Assembly (NCBI GenBank): GCA_946061345.1
Contig: CAMGRA010000010.1
Coordinates: 1 to 15,355 of the forward strand
DNA: 15,355 nucleotides
Direction: 5' to 3'
From: an uncultured Clostridia bacterium
GTDB lineage: Bacteria; Bacillota; Clostridia; Oscillospirales; Oscillospiraceae
In this document: positions 1-7,300 of the stretch, one piece after another
How the letters are laid out: each line of letters opens with the position of its first letter
Position numbering within the stretch: the stretch's first letter is position 1
Notes under the pieces: generated by a model
The model's database searches: none
What the model was told of the DNA's origin: nothing
What the model saw: only the letters and a program-made list of their open reading frames with translations
Position numbers and translations under genes: made by a program

Positions 1-10
1 CACGGTATCG

Positions 11-102
11 CAATTAAAATGTGCGTTGCACATTTTAATTGGTGATTGGTATGAGTGTGCGTAGCACACGGGATTCTTGATTAAATATTTTAATCAAGAA
101 TC
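11..102. repeat. cluster of three short perfect inverted repeats
   Basis: Three back-to-back perfect hairpins are visible, each with a 3-base loop. Arms 11-24 and 28-41 are 14 bp with loop GTT. Arms 55-60 and 64-69 are 6 bp with loop GTA. Arms 72-85 and 89-102 are 14 bp with loop TAT. The first two share the core GTGC-GTW-GCAC, which suggests related copies. No ORF with a convincing ribosome binding site is present between base 1 and the end of aroF at 226. The cluster may be intergenic palindromic repeats (REP or MITE-like remnants) or part of a terminator region for a gene lying to the left of the window. Function is unknown. Confidence 0.7.
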
Positions 103-135
103 AGAATGAATGGTCTGCCTATTTTTTTTATAAAT

Positions 136-184
136 AATATGGCGATCCCCGGTTTTGACGGACAAAACCGGGGATCGCCATATT
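136..184 (-). terminator. probable terminator hairpin of the aro operon
   Basis: Positions 136-157 and 163-184 form a perfect 22-bp inverted repeat around the 5-base loop 158-162. The hairpin lies 41 bases past the aroF stop codon and has a GC-rich core with A/T-rich ends. On the minus strand it is followed by an A/U-rich stretch (ATTTATAAAA type) rather than a clean U-run, so it is a plausible but not textbook intrinsic terminator. Its symmetry would also allow action on a convergent transcript from the left. Confidence 0.6.
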
Positions 185-225
185 TACGAGAAAGGCATCA
201 TATGCAGGCGCATAAACGGTCAGAA

Positions 226-1254
226 TTACAGCAGTTCAGCCAGGTCACAGATGAGCCGCTCGGTCTTTTCCCAGCCGAGGCAGGGGTCAGTGATGGATTT
301 TCCGTAGACGCCGCCGTCGGGCTTCTGGCAGCCGTCCTCCAGGTAGGATTCGATCATTAAGCCCTTGACCAGGTGCCGGATCTGCCCGGAGTGGCGGCAG
401 CTATGGAGGATTTCTTTTGCAATGCGGGGCTGCTCGTCCCAATGCTTGCCGGAGTTGGAATGGTTGGTATCAATGATGGCCGCCGGATTTTTCAGGCTGC
501 TGGCCGCGTAAAGCTCACACAGAAGCTGCAGATCCTCATAGTGATAGTTGGGGACGGAGCGCCCGTGCTGGTTTGCAGAGCCGCGCAGGATGGCATGGGC
601 CAGGGGATTGCCCTTGCTGTGGACCTCCCAACTGGTATAGACGAAGGTGTGGGGATGCTGGGCGGCGTTGATGGAGTTCATCATGACCGCCAGGTCGCCG
701 CCGGTGGGATTCTTCATGCCGACAGGGATGTCCAGGCCGCTGGCAGTGAGGCGGTGGAGCTGGTTTTCCACGGACCGCGCGCCGACTGCAACATAGGAGA
801 GCACATCGGACAGATAGTGGTGGTTTTCCGGGTAGAGCATCTCGTCGGCACAGGAGAAGCCGGTCTGCTCCATGATCTTGATGTGCAGCTTGCGAATGGC
901 AATCAGGCCCTTGAGCATATCCGGCGAGCTGTTGGGGTCGGGCTGATGCAGCATCCCCTTGTAGCCGTCGCCGGTGGTGCGGGGCTTGTTCGTATAGGCC
1001 CGGGGAATGATGACAATTTTGTCCTTCACGCGCTCCTGGACCTCCCGAAGCCGGGTGATATAGTCCAGAACGGCGTCCTCCCGGTCTGCTGAGCAGGGGC
1101 CGATAATGAGGATCAGCCGGTCGTCCGCGCCGGTAAAAATAGCCTCGAGGGCCAGGTCCGTCTCCTTTTTCTGCGCAGCCAGGGCGTCGGAAATGGGATA
1201 CATCTCCTTGATCGCCTGAGGTGTCGGCATTTTGCGCTTAAATTCCATATTCAT
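226..1254 (-). CDS. aroF: 3-deoxy-7-phosphoheptulonate (DAHP) synthase, class I
   Basis: Catalyses the first step of the shikimate pathway, condensing phosphoenolpyruvate with erythrose 4-phosphate in the cytosol. The 342-residue length matches the AroF/AroG/AroH class. The GPCSAD loop is at 52-57, the KPRTTGDGYKG substrate loop at 90-100, and GARSVENQLHR at 158-168. The expected metal ligands are Cys54, His265, Glu302 (in MIESYLEDG) and Asp323 (in SITDPC). The N-terminal extension used for feedback control in this class is present, so inhibition by an aromatic amino acid is likely but the effector cannot be read from sequence. The ATG at 1254 is preceded by AAGGATG and overlaps the tyrA stop by 4 bases (ATGA). 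It is the last gene of the operon even though it encodes the entry enzyme. Confidence 0.95.
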   Translation of the reverse strand: MNMEFKRKMPTPQAIKEMYPISDALAAQKKETDLALEAIFTGADDRLILIIGPCSADREDAVLDYITRLREVQERVKDKIVIIPRAYTNKPRTTGDGYKGMLHQPDPNSSPDMLKGLIAIRKLHIKIMEQTGFSCADEMLYPENHHYLSDVLSYVAVGARSVENQLHRLTASGLDIPVGMKNPTGGDLAVMMNSINAAQHPHTFVYTSWEVHSKGNPLAHAILRGSANQHGRSVPNYHYEDLQLLCELYAASSLKNPAAIIDTNHSNSGKHWDEQPRIAKEILHSCRHSGQIRHLVKGLMIESYLEDGCQKPDGGVYGKSITDPCLGWEKTERLICDLAELL

Positions 1255-2117
1255 ACGCTTTCATCCTTATCAAAATATTTTCTTCGCTGCGTGGAGAGCT
1301 GCATCATTTCACGCATGGTGGCGGTATCGTCCCGCGCGATGCTGTCACGCAGACGGGAGAAGGTCTCGGAAAACAGGTCCATCTGTGCCAGAAGCTCGGT
1401 CTTGTTGAGCAAAAACAGCTCGCTCCACATTTCGTCGTTGATCTTTGCAATGCGGGTCAGGTCGCGGAAGGAGTCGCCGGTGTAACGGGACATATGTTCA
1501 GAGTTCTTGCTGACCATCAGAGAAACGGCGATACAGTGGGTGAGCTGGGAAAGGAAGGCGATCATCTCGTCATGCTTTTCCGGCGTGAGGGTGGTGACGG
1601 TCCGGAAGCCCAGCTCCCGGCCCAGATCCATACAGGCGGCAATGGCTGCTTCGGAATTTTTTTCCGTGGGCGTCACGATATAGTTGGCACCCCGGAAGAT
1701 CTCCTTGGTGGCATTCTCCACGCCGCTGACCTCACGGCCTGCCATGGGGTGGGCACCGATGAATTCCAGGTCGCTGCGCAGCATATCCTGCACGGCGTAG
1801 ACAACACTGCCTTTCACGCCGGTGACGTCGGTCAAAAGGGCACCGGGACGGATATGGTCCTGATTCTCCCGGAGCCAGTCCAGGAAAACGTGGGGGTAGA
1901 GGGCAAAGACGATGAGATCGAACTGGCGGATATAGTCCGGGTCGGCACTGCACCGCCCATGACGGATGAGACCGTGCTCCAGAGCGTAGGCAATGGACGC
2001 CTCCCGCCGGGTCAGAGCGCCCACCTCGAAGCCCCGGTCCGTCAGCGCCTGGGCGTAGCTGCCGCCCATGAGGCCGAGGCCGACGATCAGGATCTTGGTG
2101 TTCTTATTCAGTCCCAT
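1251..2117 (-). CDS. tyrA: prephenate dehydrogenase
   Basis: Oxidatively decarboxylates prephenate to 4-hydroxyphenylpyruvate using NAD(P)+, committing flux to tyrosine. The 288-residue protein opens with a Rossmann dinucleotide motif, GLGLMGGS (13-20). It continues with DVTGVKG, the prephenate-binding HPMAGRE-SG motif and the all-helical C-terminal segment with HDEMIAFLSQLTH. No C-terminal ACT domain and no fused chorismate mutase are present, so the chorismate mutase activity must come from the pheA product at the head of the operon. The ATG at 2117 is preceded by GGAGG within the 3' end of aroA. The two genes overlap by 14 bases, indicating translational coupling. Confidence 0.95.
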   Translation of the reverse strand: MGLNKNTKILIVGLGLMGGSYAQALTDRGFEVGALTRREASIAYALEHGLIRHGRCSADPDYIRQFDLIVFALYPHVFLDWLRENQDHIRPGALLTDVTGVKGSVVYAVQDMLRSDLEFIGAHPMAGREVSGVENATKEIFRGANYIVTPTEKNSEAAIAACMDLGRELGFRTVTTLTPEKHDEMIAFLSQLTHCIAVSLMVSKNSEHMSRYTGDSFRDLTRIAKINDEMWSELFLLNKTELLAQMDLFSETFSRLRDSIARDDTATMREMMQLSTQRRKYFDKDESV

Positions 2118-3315
2118 AGGTTACCTCCAATCCAAGGTGTTTCAGGTCGCGGAAGAAGTCCGGGTAGCTTTTTCGCACCGCTTCGGCCTCGTCAATCACG
2201 CCTCCGACCTGACTTGCCAGCAGGGAAAGAGCCATGATGACCCGGTGGTCGTTGTGGCCGCAGAGCATGGCGTCGGGCTTTTTGATGCCGCCGGGGGAAA
2301 TTTTCACGGTGTTTTCCCCAACTTCCGCGAAGACGCCGAACTTTTTCAGCTCCTCCGCCATGACCTGCGCGCGGTCGCTTTCCTTGATCTTCAGACGCCG
2401 CGTGCCGGTGAATACCGCGCCATGGTTTGCGGCGGCGACGGCAAACAGAACCGGCCCCAGATCCGGGCAGCCGGACAGGTCGAGGACGGCCTCCGGGTTA
2501 GAAAGCTGCCGCAGATATTCCACACAAATTCTGTCACCCTGGAGGCTGTCCGTGCGCAGACCCGTGACGGTCACGTCTCCGCCCAGCTCGTTCAGGGCAA
2601 GCAGGGCCGCCGCGTTGGACCAGTCGCCCTCCACGGTAACGTCCATGGGCCGGTAGGTCTGACCGCCCGGAATATGGAAGGTGTTTTCCGGGGCTTCTGT
2701 TACCGTGACGCCGAAGGCTTTCATGGCGTCCAGGGTGATGTCGATATAGGGGCGGCTCTCCACCGGCGGCAGGACCTGCAGGACGCTTGGGCCGTCCGGC
2801 AGGGGAAGGGCAAAGAGCAGCCCGGTGACGAACTGACTGCTGACATCGCCGCGCAGCGTGTACCTGCCCGGTGTGAGTCTGCCGCTGACGGTCAGGCTCT
2901 CGCTGCTTTTTTGCAGGCTGATATTCTTCTCCGCGAAAAGCGTTTCATAGACGCTGATGCCCCGCTCCATCAGGCGGCGGGTGCCGGTAAAGACGGCCCC
3001 GGAGCCCATGACCAGAGCCAGCGGGAGGAAGAAGCGGAGGGTGCTTCCGCTCTCGCGGCAGGGGAATCGGGCGTCCTGCGGCAGCGGGCCGGAAACGCCC
3101 CGGACGGTGAGAACGTCGCTGTCTAACTGATATTGGGCACCCAGAGACGAGATGCAGTCCAGGGTGGCGCCCATGTCCTCACTTTGGGCAACACCCCGCA
3201 CGGTACTGGTACCTGGGGCAAGGGCAGCGCAGAGCATCAGACGGTGGGCGTAACTTTTTGACGGCGGTGCCGCGACGGTGCCCCGTGCCAAACCGGGTCG
3301 GATCTCAACTTTCAT
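2104..3315 (-). CDS. aroA: 3-phosphoshikimate 1-carboxyvinyltransferase (EPSP synthase)
   Basis: Transfers the enolpyruvyl group of PEP to shikimate 3-phosphate, giving EPSP. The protein is 403 residues, a little shorter than the roughly 430 common in the family. The N-terminal PPSKSYAHR motif (17-25) carries the conserved Lys20 and Arg25. RESGSTLRFFLPLA stands where the E. coli enzyme has the GNAGTAMR loop. SSQFVTGLL and KESDR are also present. The start chosen is ATG at 3315, which gives the canonical MKVEIRPG N-terminus and has GGGAG upstream. A longer in-frame extension to 3507 is only the antisense-like read of aroQ in another frame. It overlaps aroQ by 11 bases and tyrA by 14. The SGS variation in the PEP-site loop might affect glyphosate response, but that cannot be judged here. 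Confidence 0.95.
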   Translation of the reverse strand: MKVEIRPGLARGTVAAPPSKSYAHRLMLCAALAPGTSTVRGVAQSEDMGATLDCISSLGAQYQLDSDVLTVRGVSGPLPQDARFPCRESGSTLRFFLPLALVMGSGAVFTGTRRLMERGISVYETLFAEKNISLQKSSESLTVSGRLTPGRYTLRGDVSSQFVTGLLFALPLPDGPSVLQVLPPVESRPYIDITLDAMKAFGVTVTEAPENTFHIPGGQTYRPMDVTVEGDWSNAAALLALNELGGDVTVTGLRTDSLQGDRICVEYLRQLSNPEAVLDLSGCPDLGPVLFAVAAANHGAVFTGTRRLKIKESDRAQVMAEELKKFGVFAEVGENTVKISPGGIKKPDAMLCGHNDHRVIMALSLLASQVGGVIDEAEAVRKSYPDFFRDLKHLGLEVTYGTE

Positions 3316-3754
3316 GGCCTGCTCCCAGATGGCGCACCAGAATATCCAGTGCCTGGTTATAGCCCTGCAGACCCTGGCCGGTGACGGTCTGCAGCGCCAC
3401 GTCGCGGATATAGCTGACCTGCCGGAAAGCCTCACGACGGCTGACCTCAGAGATATGCACCTCCACCGTGGGGATGGCGACGCCCTTGACGGCATCGGCG
3501 ATGGCAACGCTGGTGTGGGTGTAGGCAGCTGGGTTAAAGACGATGCCGTCGATGTGGGAGAAGTAGGCCTTTTGAATGGCGTCGACCAAATCGCCCTCGT
3601 GGTTGGACTGATAGAATTCTACCTCGACGCCCAATTCCTCCGCATGGCTGCGCACCAGGGCCACCAGATCGTCATAGGTCTGCCTGCCGTAGATCTCCGG
3701 CTCGCGGATGCCAAGTATGTTGATATTCGGACCGTTCAAAACAAGAAATTTCAT
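3305..3754 (-). CDS. aroQ: 3-dehydroquinate dehydratase, type II
   Basis: Dehydrates 3-dehydroquinate to 3-dehydroshikimate by the type II (trans-elimination) mechanism; family members are dodecamers. The 149-residue length is typical. Visible signatures are LNGPNINILG (6-15), REPEIYG (17-23) with catalytic Tyr22 and Arg17 on the flexible loop, QSNHEG (49-54), NPAAYTHTSVAI (74-85), and EVHIS (98-102) with catalytic His100. The residue after EVHIS is Glu rather than the Asn common in the family. The ATG at 3754 overlaps the aroC stop by 4 bases and has AAGGAAG upstream. It supplies the step that aroD encodes in enterics, so no type I enzyme is needed. Confidence 0.95.
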   Translation of the reverse strand: MKFLVLNGPNINILGIREPEIYGRQTYDDLVALVRSHAEELGVEVEFYQSNHEGDLVDAIQKAYFSHIDGIVFNPAAYTHTSVAIADAVKGVAIPTVEVHISEVSRREAFRQVSYIRDVALQTVTGQGLQGYNQALDILVRHLGAGHES

Positions 3755-4860
3755 TGGGTATCTTCCTTTCCGTCGGCCGGGCAAAAGACGTCGGTGCCGT
3801 AACGCTGGGCCAGCAGATCGCTGACCACGATGGCCGTCACGCTGTCAATGACCGGGCAGATACGGCGGATGATGGCCGGGTCATGGCGTCCGTGGATGGT
3901 GATGGGAGCGTCTTCTCCCGTGCGGAAATCCACGGTCTTCTGCTCCTGGGCAATGGAGGGTGTGGGCTTGACGGCGCACTGGAAGACGATGGGCATGCCG
4001 TTGGTGATGCCGCCGTTGATGCCGCCGTTGCGGTTAGTTTCCGTTATGACTTTATCGCCCTGCATCCGGAAGGCGTCGTTGCACTGGCTGCCGGTGAGGG
4101 AAGAAACGCCGAAGCCCACGCCGAATTCGATGCCCTTGATGCCGCCGAGACTGAACATGGCGTGGGACAGAAGTCCCTCCACGCTGTCAAACCAAGGCTC
4201 GCCAAGACCGGGCATCAGGCCGCAGACGGCGGTCTGTGTGACGCCGCCAACGCTGTCACAATTCTGGCGGGCCAGCAGGATCCGCTCGGCCATCTTGTCA
4301 CCGCTGAGGGGGTCCAGGACCGGGAAGCTGCCCTCCTGCAGGGCCTGCAGGTCCTTTTTAAAATCGCCGAAGGAACGATCCTCCACACCGCCGCATTGGA
4401 GGATATGGGTCCCGATCCGAATCCCGAGGCGTTCCAGCGCCGGCAAAAGTATACCGCCGACGGCGACCAGAGCGGCTGTCACGCGGCCGGAAAAATGTCC
4501 GCCGCCGCGATAGTCCTCAAAGCCGTGATACTTGCAAAAGGCGGTGTAGTCGGCGTGGGAGGGACGGGCCAGGCCGTATTGATAGTCCCGGCTGCGGGTG
4601 TTTTCGTTGGGAATGACGATGCACACGGGGGTGCCGGTGGTCCTGCCGCCAAAGACACCGCTGAGGATCTGAAAACGGTCGGCCTCCTGCCGCGGCGTAT
4701 CCAGCGCGGAGGAGGGACGGCGTCTTGTGAGCTGCCGGGCAATGGCCTCCTCGCTGACGGGGATGCCGGGAGAAAGACCGTCGATGACGGCGCCTACCGC
4801 CGGACCGTGGCTCTCGCCGAACAGGGTGATGGTGATGCTCTGACCAAAGGTGTTTTTCAT
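3751..4860 (-). CDS. aroC: chorismate synthase
   Basis: Converts EPSP to chorismate by a trans-1,4 elimination that needs reduced FMN. The 369-residue protein has the family signatures GESHG (15-19), DYRGGGHFSGR and RHDP, together with the Gly-rich ENGGINGGITNG-type segment near residue 280. The ATG at 4860 is chosen because it yields MKNTFGQS, the usual N-terminus. It lies 4 bases after the aroB stop with GGAG spanning that stop. An in-frame extension upstream has no similarity to the family. It overlaps aroQ by 4 bases. A flavin reductase is not encoded nearby, so the reduced FMN must come from elsewhere in the cell. Confidence 0.96.
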   Translation of the reverse strand: MKNTFGQSITITLFGESHGPAVGAVIDGLSPGIPVSEEAIARQLTRRRPSSALDTPRQEADRFQILSGVFGGRTTGTPVCIVIPNENTRSRDYQYGLARPSHADYTAFCKYHGFEDYRGGGHFSGRVTAALVAVGGILLPALERLGIRIGTHILQCGGVEDRSFGDFKKDLQALQEGSFPVLDPLSGDKMAERILLARQNCDSVGGVTQTAVCGLMPGLGEPWFDSVEGLLSHAMFSLGGIKGIEFGVGFGVSSLTGSQCNDAFRMQGDKVITETNRNGGINGGITNGMPIVFQCAVKPTPSIAQEQKTVDFRTGEDAPITIHGRHDPAIIRRICPVIDSVTAIVVSDLLAQRYGTDVFCPADGKEDTQ

Positions 4861-4864
4861 GGCG

Positions 4865-5863
4865 TTACTCCAACAAATCAAGGATCTCCTCCGGGGAAAG
4901 CTCCCGGAGCGTAAAGGTACCGATCTCCTCCACAAAAACCACGCTGATGCGGCCGGTACCCATTTTTTTGTCGTGGAGAAGGTAGGGAAGAAGCTGCTGC
5001 CGCGTCTGTGTGACGGCAGTGGGAAGCTGATACTTTTCCAGCACCTTTTTCAGGCGTTCCCGGACCGGCGCACTGCACATGGGCAGCATCCCCAGGCTGA
5101 CACATTCGCCGTGGAGCATGGCACCCTTGTGGTAACTCTCGATGGCGTGGCCCACGGTGTGGCCGAAATTCAGCACCTTCCGCAGACCGTGCTCCTTCGG
5201 GTCCTGTTCCACAACGTCCCGTTTGATGCACAGGGAGCGGCGGATGATCTCCGGCAAATCATCGTGGAGGCTTTCGCTGGTCTCGATCAGCGCAAACAGC
5301 TCTGCGTCAAAGGTGGCTGCCATCTTGATGGCCTCGGCCAGTCCGGCATGGAGCTGCCGAGGATCCAGGCTTTGCAGCGTTTCCGGGTCGATGAGGACCC
5401 GGCTGGGCTGACAGAAGGTGCCGACGATGTTTTTTACGCCGCCCAGGTTGACGGCGGTCTTGCCGCCCACCGACGAATCTACCTGGGAAAGGAGCGTGGT
5501 GGGGATGTTGTAAAAATCAATGCCCCGCATATAACAGGAGGCGGCAAAGGCGCTCAGGTCGCCCACCACACCGCCGCCGACCGCCGCCACGCAGTCCTTG
5601 CGGGTGAAGCCTGCCCGGAGCATGGCGGAGAGAAGCTGCTCAAATTGGGCGATGCTTTTGCTTGCCTCGCCGCCTGTAATGGTGACGAGAATAGGCTCCT
5701 TGCATTGAGCGGCCAGTGTGTCGGCATAGTGCCGGGGCGTACCCTCGTCGGTGACGATGAGGACGCGTCGGTCCAGCTCCAGAAGCTGCCCGGCGTTTTT
5801 CAGCGCGCCCTGCTCCAGCACGATGTCATAGCGCCCGTTTTCCGGGTTGACAGGGATCAGCAT
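4865..5863 (-). CDS. aroB: 3-dehydroquinate synthase
   Basis: Cyclises DAHP to 3-dehydroquinate, using NAD+ transiently and a divalent metal. The 332-residue protein shows the NAD-binding GGE (64-66) and GGGVVGD (96-102) motifs, DSSVGGKTAVN (129-139) and AEAIK (176-180). The last carries the metal ligand Glu177; the other expected ligands are His235 (in NFGHTVGH) and His251 (in HGE). It is slightly shorter than the roughly 360-residue enteric enzyme. The ATG at 5863 has an AGGAGG site at about 7 bases, which overlaps the pheA stop region, so it is likely co-translated with pheA. Confidence 0.96.
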   Translation of the reverse strand: MLIPVNPENGRYDIVLEQGALKNAGQLLELDRRVLIVTDEGTPRHYADTLAAQCKEPILVTITGGEASKSIAQFEQLLSAMLRAGFTRKDCVAAVGGGVVGDLSAFAASCYMRGIDFYNIPTTLLSQVDSSVGGKTAVNLGGVKNIVGTFCQPSRVLIDPETLQSLDPRQLHAGLAEAIKMAATFDAELFALIETSESLHDDLPEIIRRSLCIKRDVVEQDPKEHGLRKVLNFGHTVGHAIESYHKGAMLHGECVSLGMLPMCSAPVRERLKKVLEKYQLPTAVTQTRQQLLPYLLHDKKMGTGRISVVFVEEIGTFTLRELSPEEILDLLE

Positions 5864-5875
5864 GGTGATTCCTCC

Positions 5876-6976
5876 TTATACCGCGTTGTTGGCGTAGTAG
5901 GTGCCTACTAATCGCAGCTTGGCGCACACGGCGGAAAGCTCCCGGAGCATATCCTGCCCGTTTTCGGTGTTGATATTTCCCTCGGCCTCAATATAGAAGA
6001 AGTAGCTCCACTGCAGGTCCTTCATGGGACGGCTGCGGAGATTGCGCATATTGAAGCCGTGGGCGCCGATGATATTCAGGGTCTGGGCCAGGGCACCTGC
6101 CTCATTCTGCACCGTAAAGGCGAGAATAAAGTTTTCGTCCTCGCGCTTTTTGACGGTGACGGGCCGGTTCTGCGAGCGGGAAAATGCCGCAAAGCGTGTG
6201 GAATTGATCTTGCTGTCGTTGATGCCGGTATCCAGCAGCTTCAGACCGAAGATCGATGCTGTTTCGTCGGAGGCAATGGCGGCCAGGGTGGGGTCGCCCG
6301 ACTCCTTCACGAATTTCGCCGCCAGAGCCGTATTGGAATAGGCCCTGGTCTCCCAACAGCGGCGGCGGATATAGTCGGCACACTGCTGCAGCGCCTGGGG
6401 ATGGCTGACCACAGTGCGGATGCCGTCCAACTCGGCACCCTCTACGGCCATCAGATTGTGCAGGACCGGCAGGTCGATGACTTGATTGACATACAGGCTG
6501 CCGGAGAAGAGCAGGTCCATGACCGTACCCACCTCACCGGCGCTGCTGTTTTCCAGCGGAAGCACGGCGCAGTCATATTCGCCCCGCTCCACGGCCTGAT
6601 AGGCCTCCGTAAAGTCGGAGAAGGCCACCAGCTCCGCTTCCGGGAACATGCGCTTGGCGGCGATATAGGCAAAGGCACCCTCCACGCCGCAGTAGGTCAC
6701 GCGCATCCCGTGGATCAGCCGGGACTGGTAATCACAGGACAGGTCAATGGTTTTTTGCAGAAACTGGACATAGTAGGATTCCACGTCGGCGCTTTGGATC
6801 AGACTGCGGTTCTTGTTGATGAGATCCGCCTCCCTGGAGCAGTCGCGGATGGAGAGACCGTGCGCCTTTTTGTAGGCCGCAATGGCCTGGCAGACCTGCA
6901 TCCGTTCCTCAAAGAGCTTTGCCATCTCCGCGTCGATCCGGGTGATCTCCCTGCGGGATACTTCCAATTCATTCAT
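5876..6976 (-). CDS. pheA: bifunctional chorismate mutase / prephenate dehydratase
   Basis: Converts chorismate to prephenate and then to phenylpyruvate, the committed route to phenylalanine. The 366-residue protein has three parts: an AroQ-type helical chorismate mutase domain (about 1-85), a prephenate dehydratase domain (about 91-270) with GVEGAFAYIAA near the start and STRF (259-262) near the end, and a C-terminal ACT domain (about 284-360). The ACT domain carries GALAQTL and NLRSRP, the counterparts of the Phe-binding GAL and ESRP motifs, so feedback inhibition by Phe is expected. The ATG at 6976 is chosen over an upstream TTG because GAGGTG lies 8 bases before it. It is the first structural gene of the operon and sits 27 bases after the attenuator terminator. 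Confidence 0.95.
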   Translation of the reverse strand: MNELEVSRREITRIDAEMAKLFEERMQVCQAIAAYKKAHGLSIRDCSREADLINKNRSLIQSADVESYYVQFLQKTIDLSCDYQSRLIHGMRVTYCGVEGAFAYIAAKRMFPEAELVAFSDFTEAYQAVERGEYDCAVLPLENSSAGEVGTVMDLLFSGSLYVNQVIDLPVLHNLMAVEGAELDGIRTVVSHPQALQQCADYIRRRCWETRAYSNTALAAKFVKESGDPTLAAIASDETASIFGLKLLDTGINDSKINSTRFAAFSRSQNRPVTVKKREDENFILAFTVQNEAGALAQTLNIIGAHGFNMRNLRSRPMKDLQWSYFFYIEAEGNINTENGQDMLRELSAVCAKLRLVGTYYANNAV

Positions 6977-7003
6977 AGCTTCACACCTCAAATTTCTGTT
7001 AAG

Positions 7004-7037
7004 AAAAAAGCGGCCTCCCGTAAAGGAAGCCGCTTTT
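7004..7037 (-). terminator. attenuator terminator before pheA
   Basis: On the minus strand the arms 7037-7025 and 7018-7006 form a 13-bp stem: AAAA, then GCGGCTTCC pairing with GGAGGCCGC through one G-U, then UUUU. The loop has 6 bases, and a run of U residues follows (7009-7004). It sits between the leader ORF and pheA, so termination here would silence all seven aro genes. Because the degV genes upstream have no terminator of their own, it could also end their transcript. Confidence 0.88.
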
Positions 7038-7191
7038 CATGACAATTCAAACGCCGGGGCCAATGTCATTCAATGCGTCCTTTGCGGGCAGTTGCGTGCG
7101 GGAAAATAAAAGTAATAAAAGGCACAGTACGCAAAATAGCGTACTGTACCCAGAAAGCCGAAAAAGGACGCAGAGATAGCGTGAAAAGCGG
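7030..7191 (-). promoter_or_regulatory. alternative RNA pairings of a Phe/Tyr attenuator
   Basis: Several mutually competing helices can be read in the leader RNA. Segment 7182-7191 (CCGCTTTTCA) is perfectly complementary over 10 bases to 7030-7039, which includes most of the terminator 5' arm, so this pair is a candidate antiterminator. Segment 7163-7171 (GCGTCCTTT) pairs perfectly with 7075-7083, and it contains the first codon of the aromatic run. Arms 7139-7150 and 7121-7132 form a 12-bp hairpin (one G-U) inside the aromatic codons. Segments 7069-7062 and 7047-7039 form a weaker hairpin just after the leader stop codon. A ribosome stalled in the aromatic run would open the 12-bp hairpin and leave the candidate antiterminator strand free behind it. 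The pairings are seen directly; which of them operates is inference. Confidence 0.65.
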
Positions 7192-7225
7192 AAAGAGCCG
7201 TATTTCGAGAAGCGCGCTTCGTCAT
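7070..7225 (-). CDS. Phe/Tyr-rich leader peptide of the aro operon
   Basis: A 51-codon ORF starts at ATG 7225, with AAGGTGG 8 bases upstream, about 25 bases after the predicted transcription start. It reads MTKRASRNTALSAFHAI at the start. Residues 21-41 hold 7 Phe and 5 Tyr out of 21, including the segment YFAYCAFYYFYF. There is no Trp. It ends at TGA (7072-7070), 33 bases before the attenuator stem. It is not similar to any enzyme family, and its composition fits a regulatory leader peptide whose translation measures the supply of charged tRNA-Phe and tRNA-Tyr, the products of the operon it precedes. Its own product probably has no function. The alternative of a small membrane protein is less likely given the terminator directly downstream. 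Confidence 0.8.
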   Translation of the reverse strand: MTKRASRNTALSAFHAISASFFGFLGTVRYFAYCAFYYFYFPARNCPQRTH

Positions 7226-7256
7226 TTCCGTTCCCACCTTGTCGATTTATAGGCGT

Positions 7257-7285
7257 ATTATACCCGTTCTGACCGTTTTTGTCAA
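7257..7285 (-). promoter_or_regulatory. consensus sigma-A promoter of the aro operon
   Basis: On the minus strand TTGACA (7285-7280) and TATAAT (7262-7257) are both perfect and are separated by exactly 17 bases, giving a predicted start near 7250. The promoter lies only 15 bases beyond the stop codon of the second degV gene. Such a strong promoter fits an operon whose control is exercised downstream by attenuation. Confidence 0.93.
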
Positions 7286-7300
7286 CTGTAAATTACCTTT

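Noticed and set aside
373..1092. Long plus-strand ORF opposite aroF
   Set aside because: Antisense shadow of a well-supported enzyme gene, with no ribosome binding site and no recognisable motifs.
2068..3126. Long plus-strand ORF opposite tyrA/aroA
   Set aside because: Antisense reading of conserved aroA; Gly/Ala/Arg/Gln-rich composition typical of shadows in GC-rich DNA.
3754..4914. 386-codon plus-strand ORF opposite aroC
   Set aside because: The aroC frame carries all chorismate synthase signatures; this frame is Gly/Ala/Asp-rich with no family pattern.
7231..7240. AAGGTGGGAACGG resembling the T-box core (AGGGTGGNACCGCG)
   Set aside because: It is an imperfect match only about 10 bases from the predicted transcription start, leaving no room for stem I or the specifier loop. 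It serves better as the leader peptide ribosome binding site.
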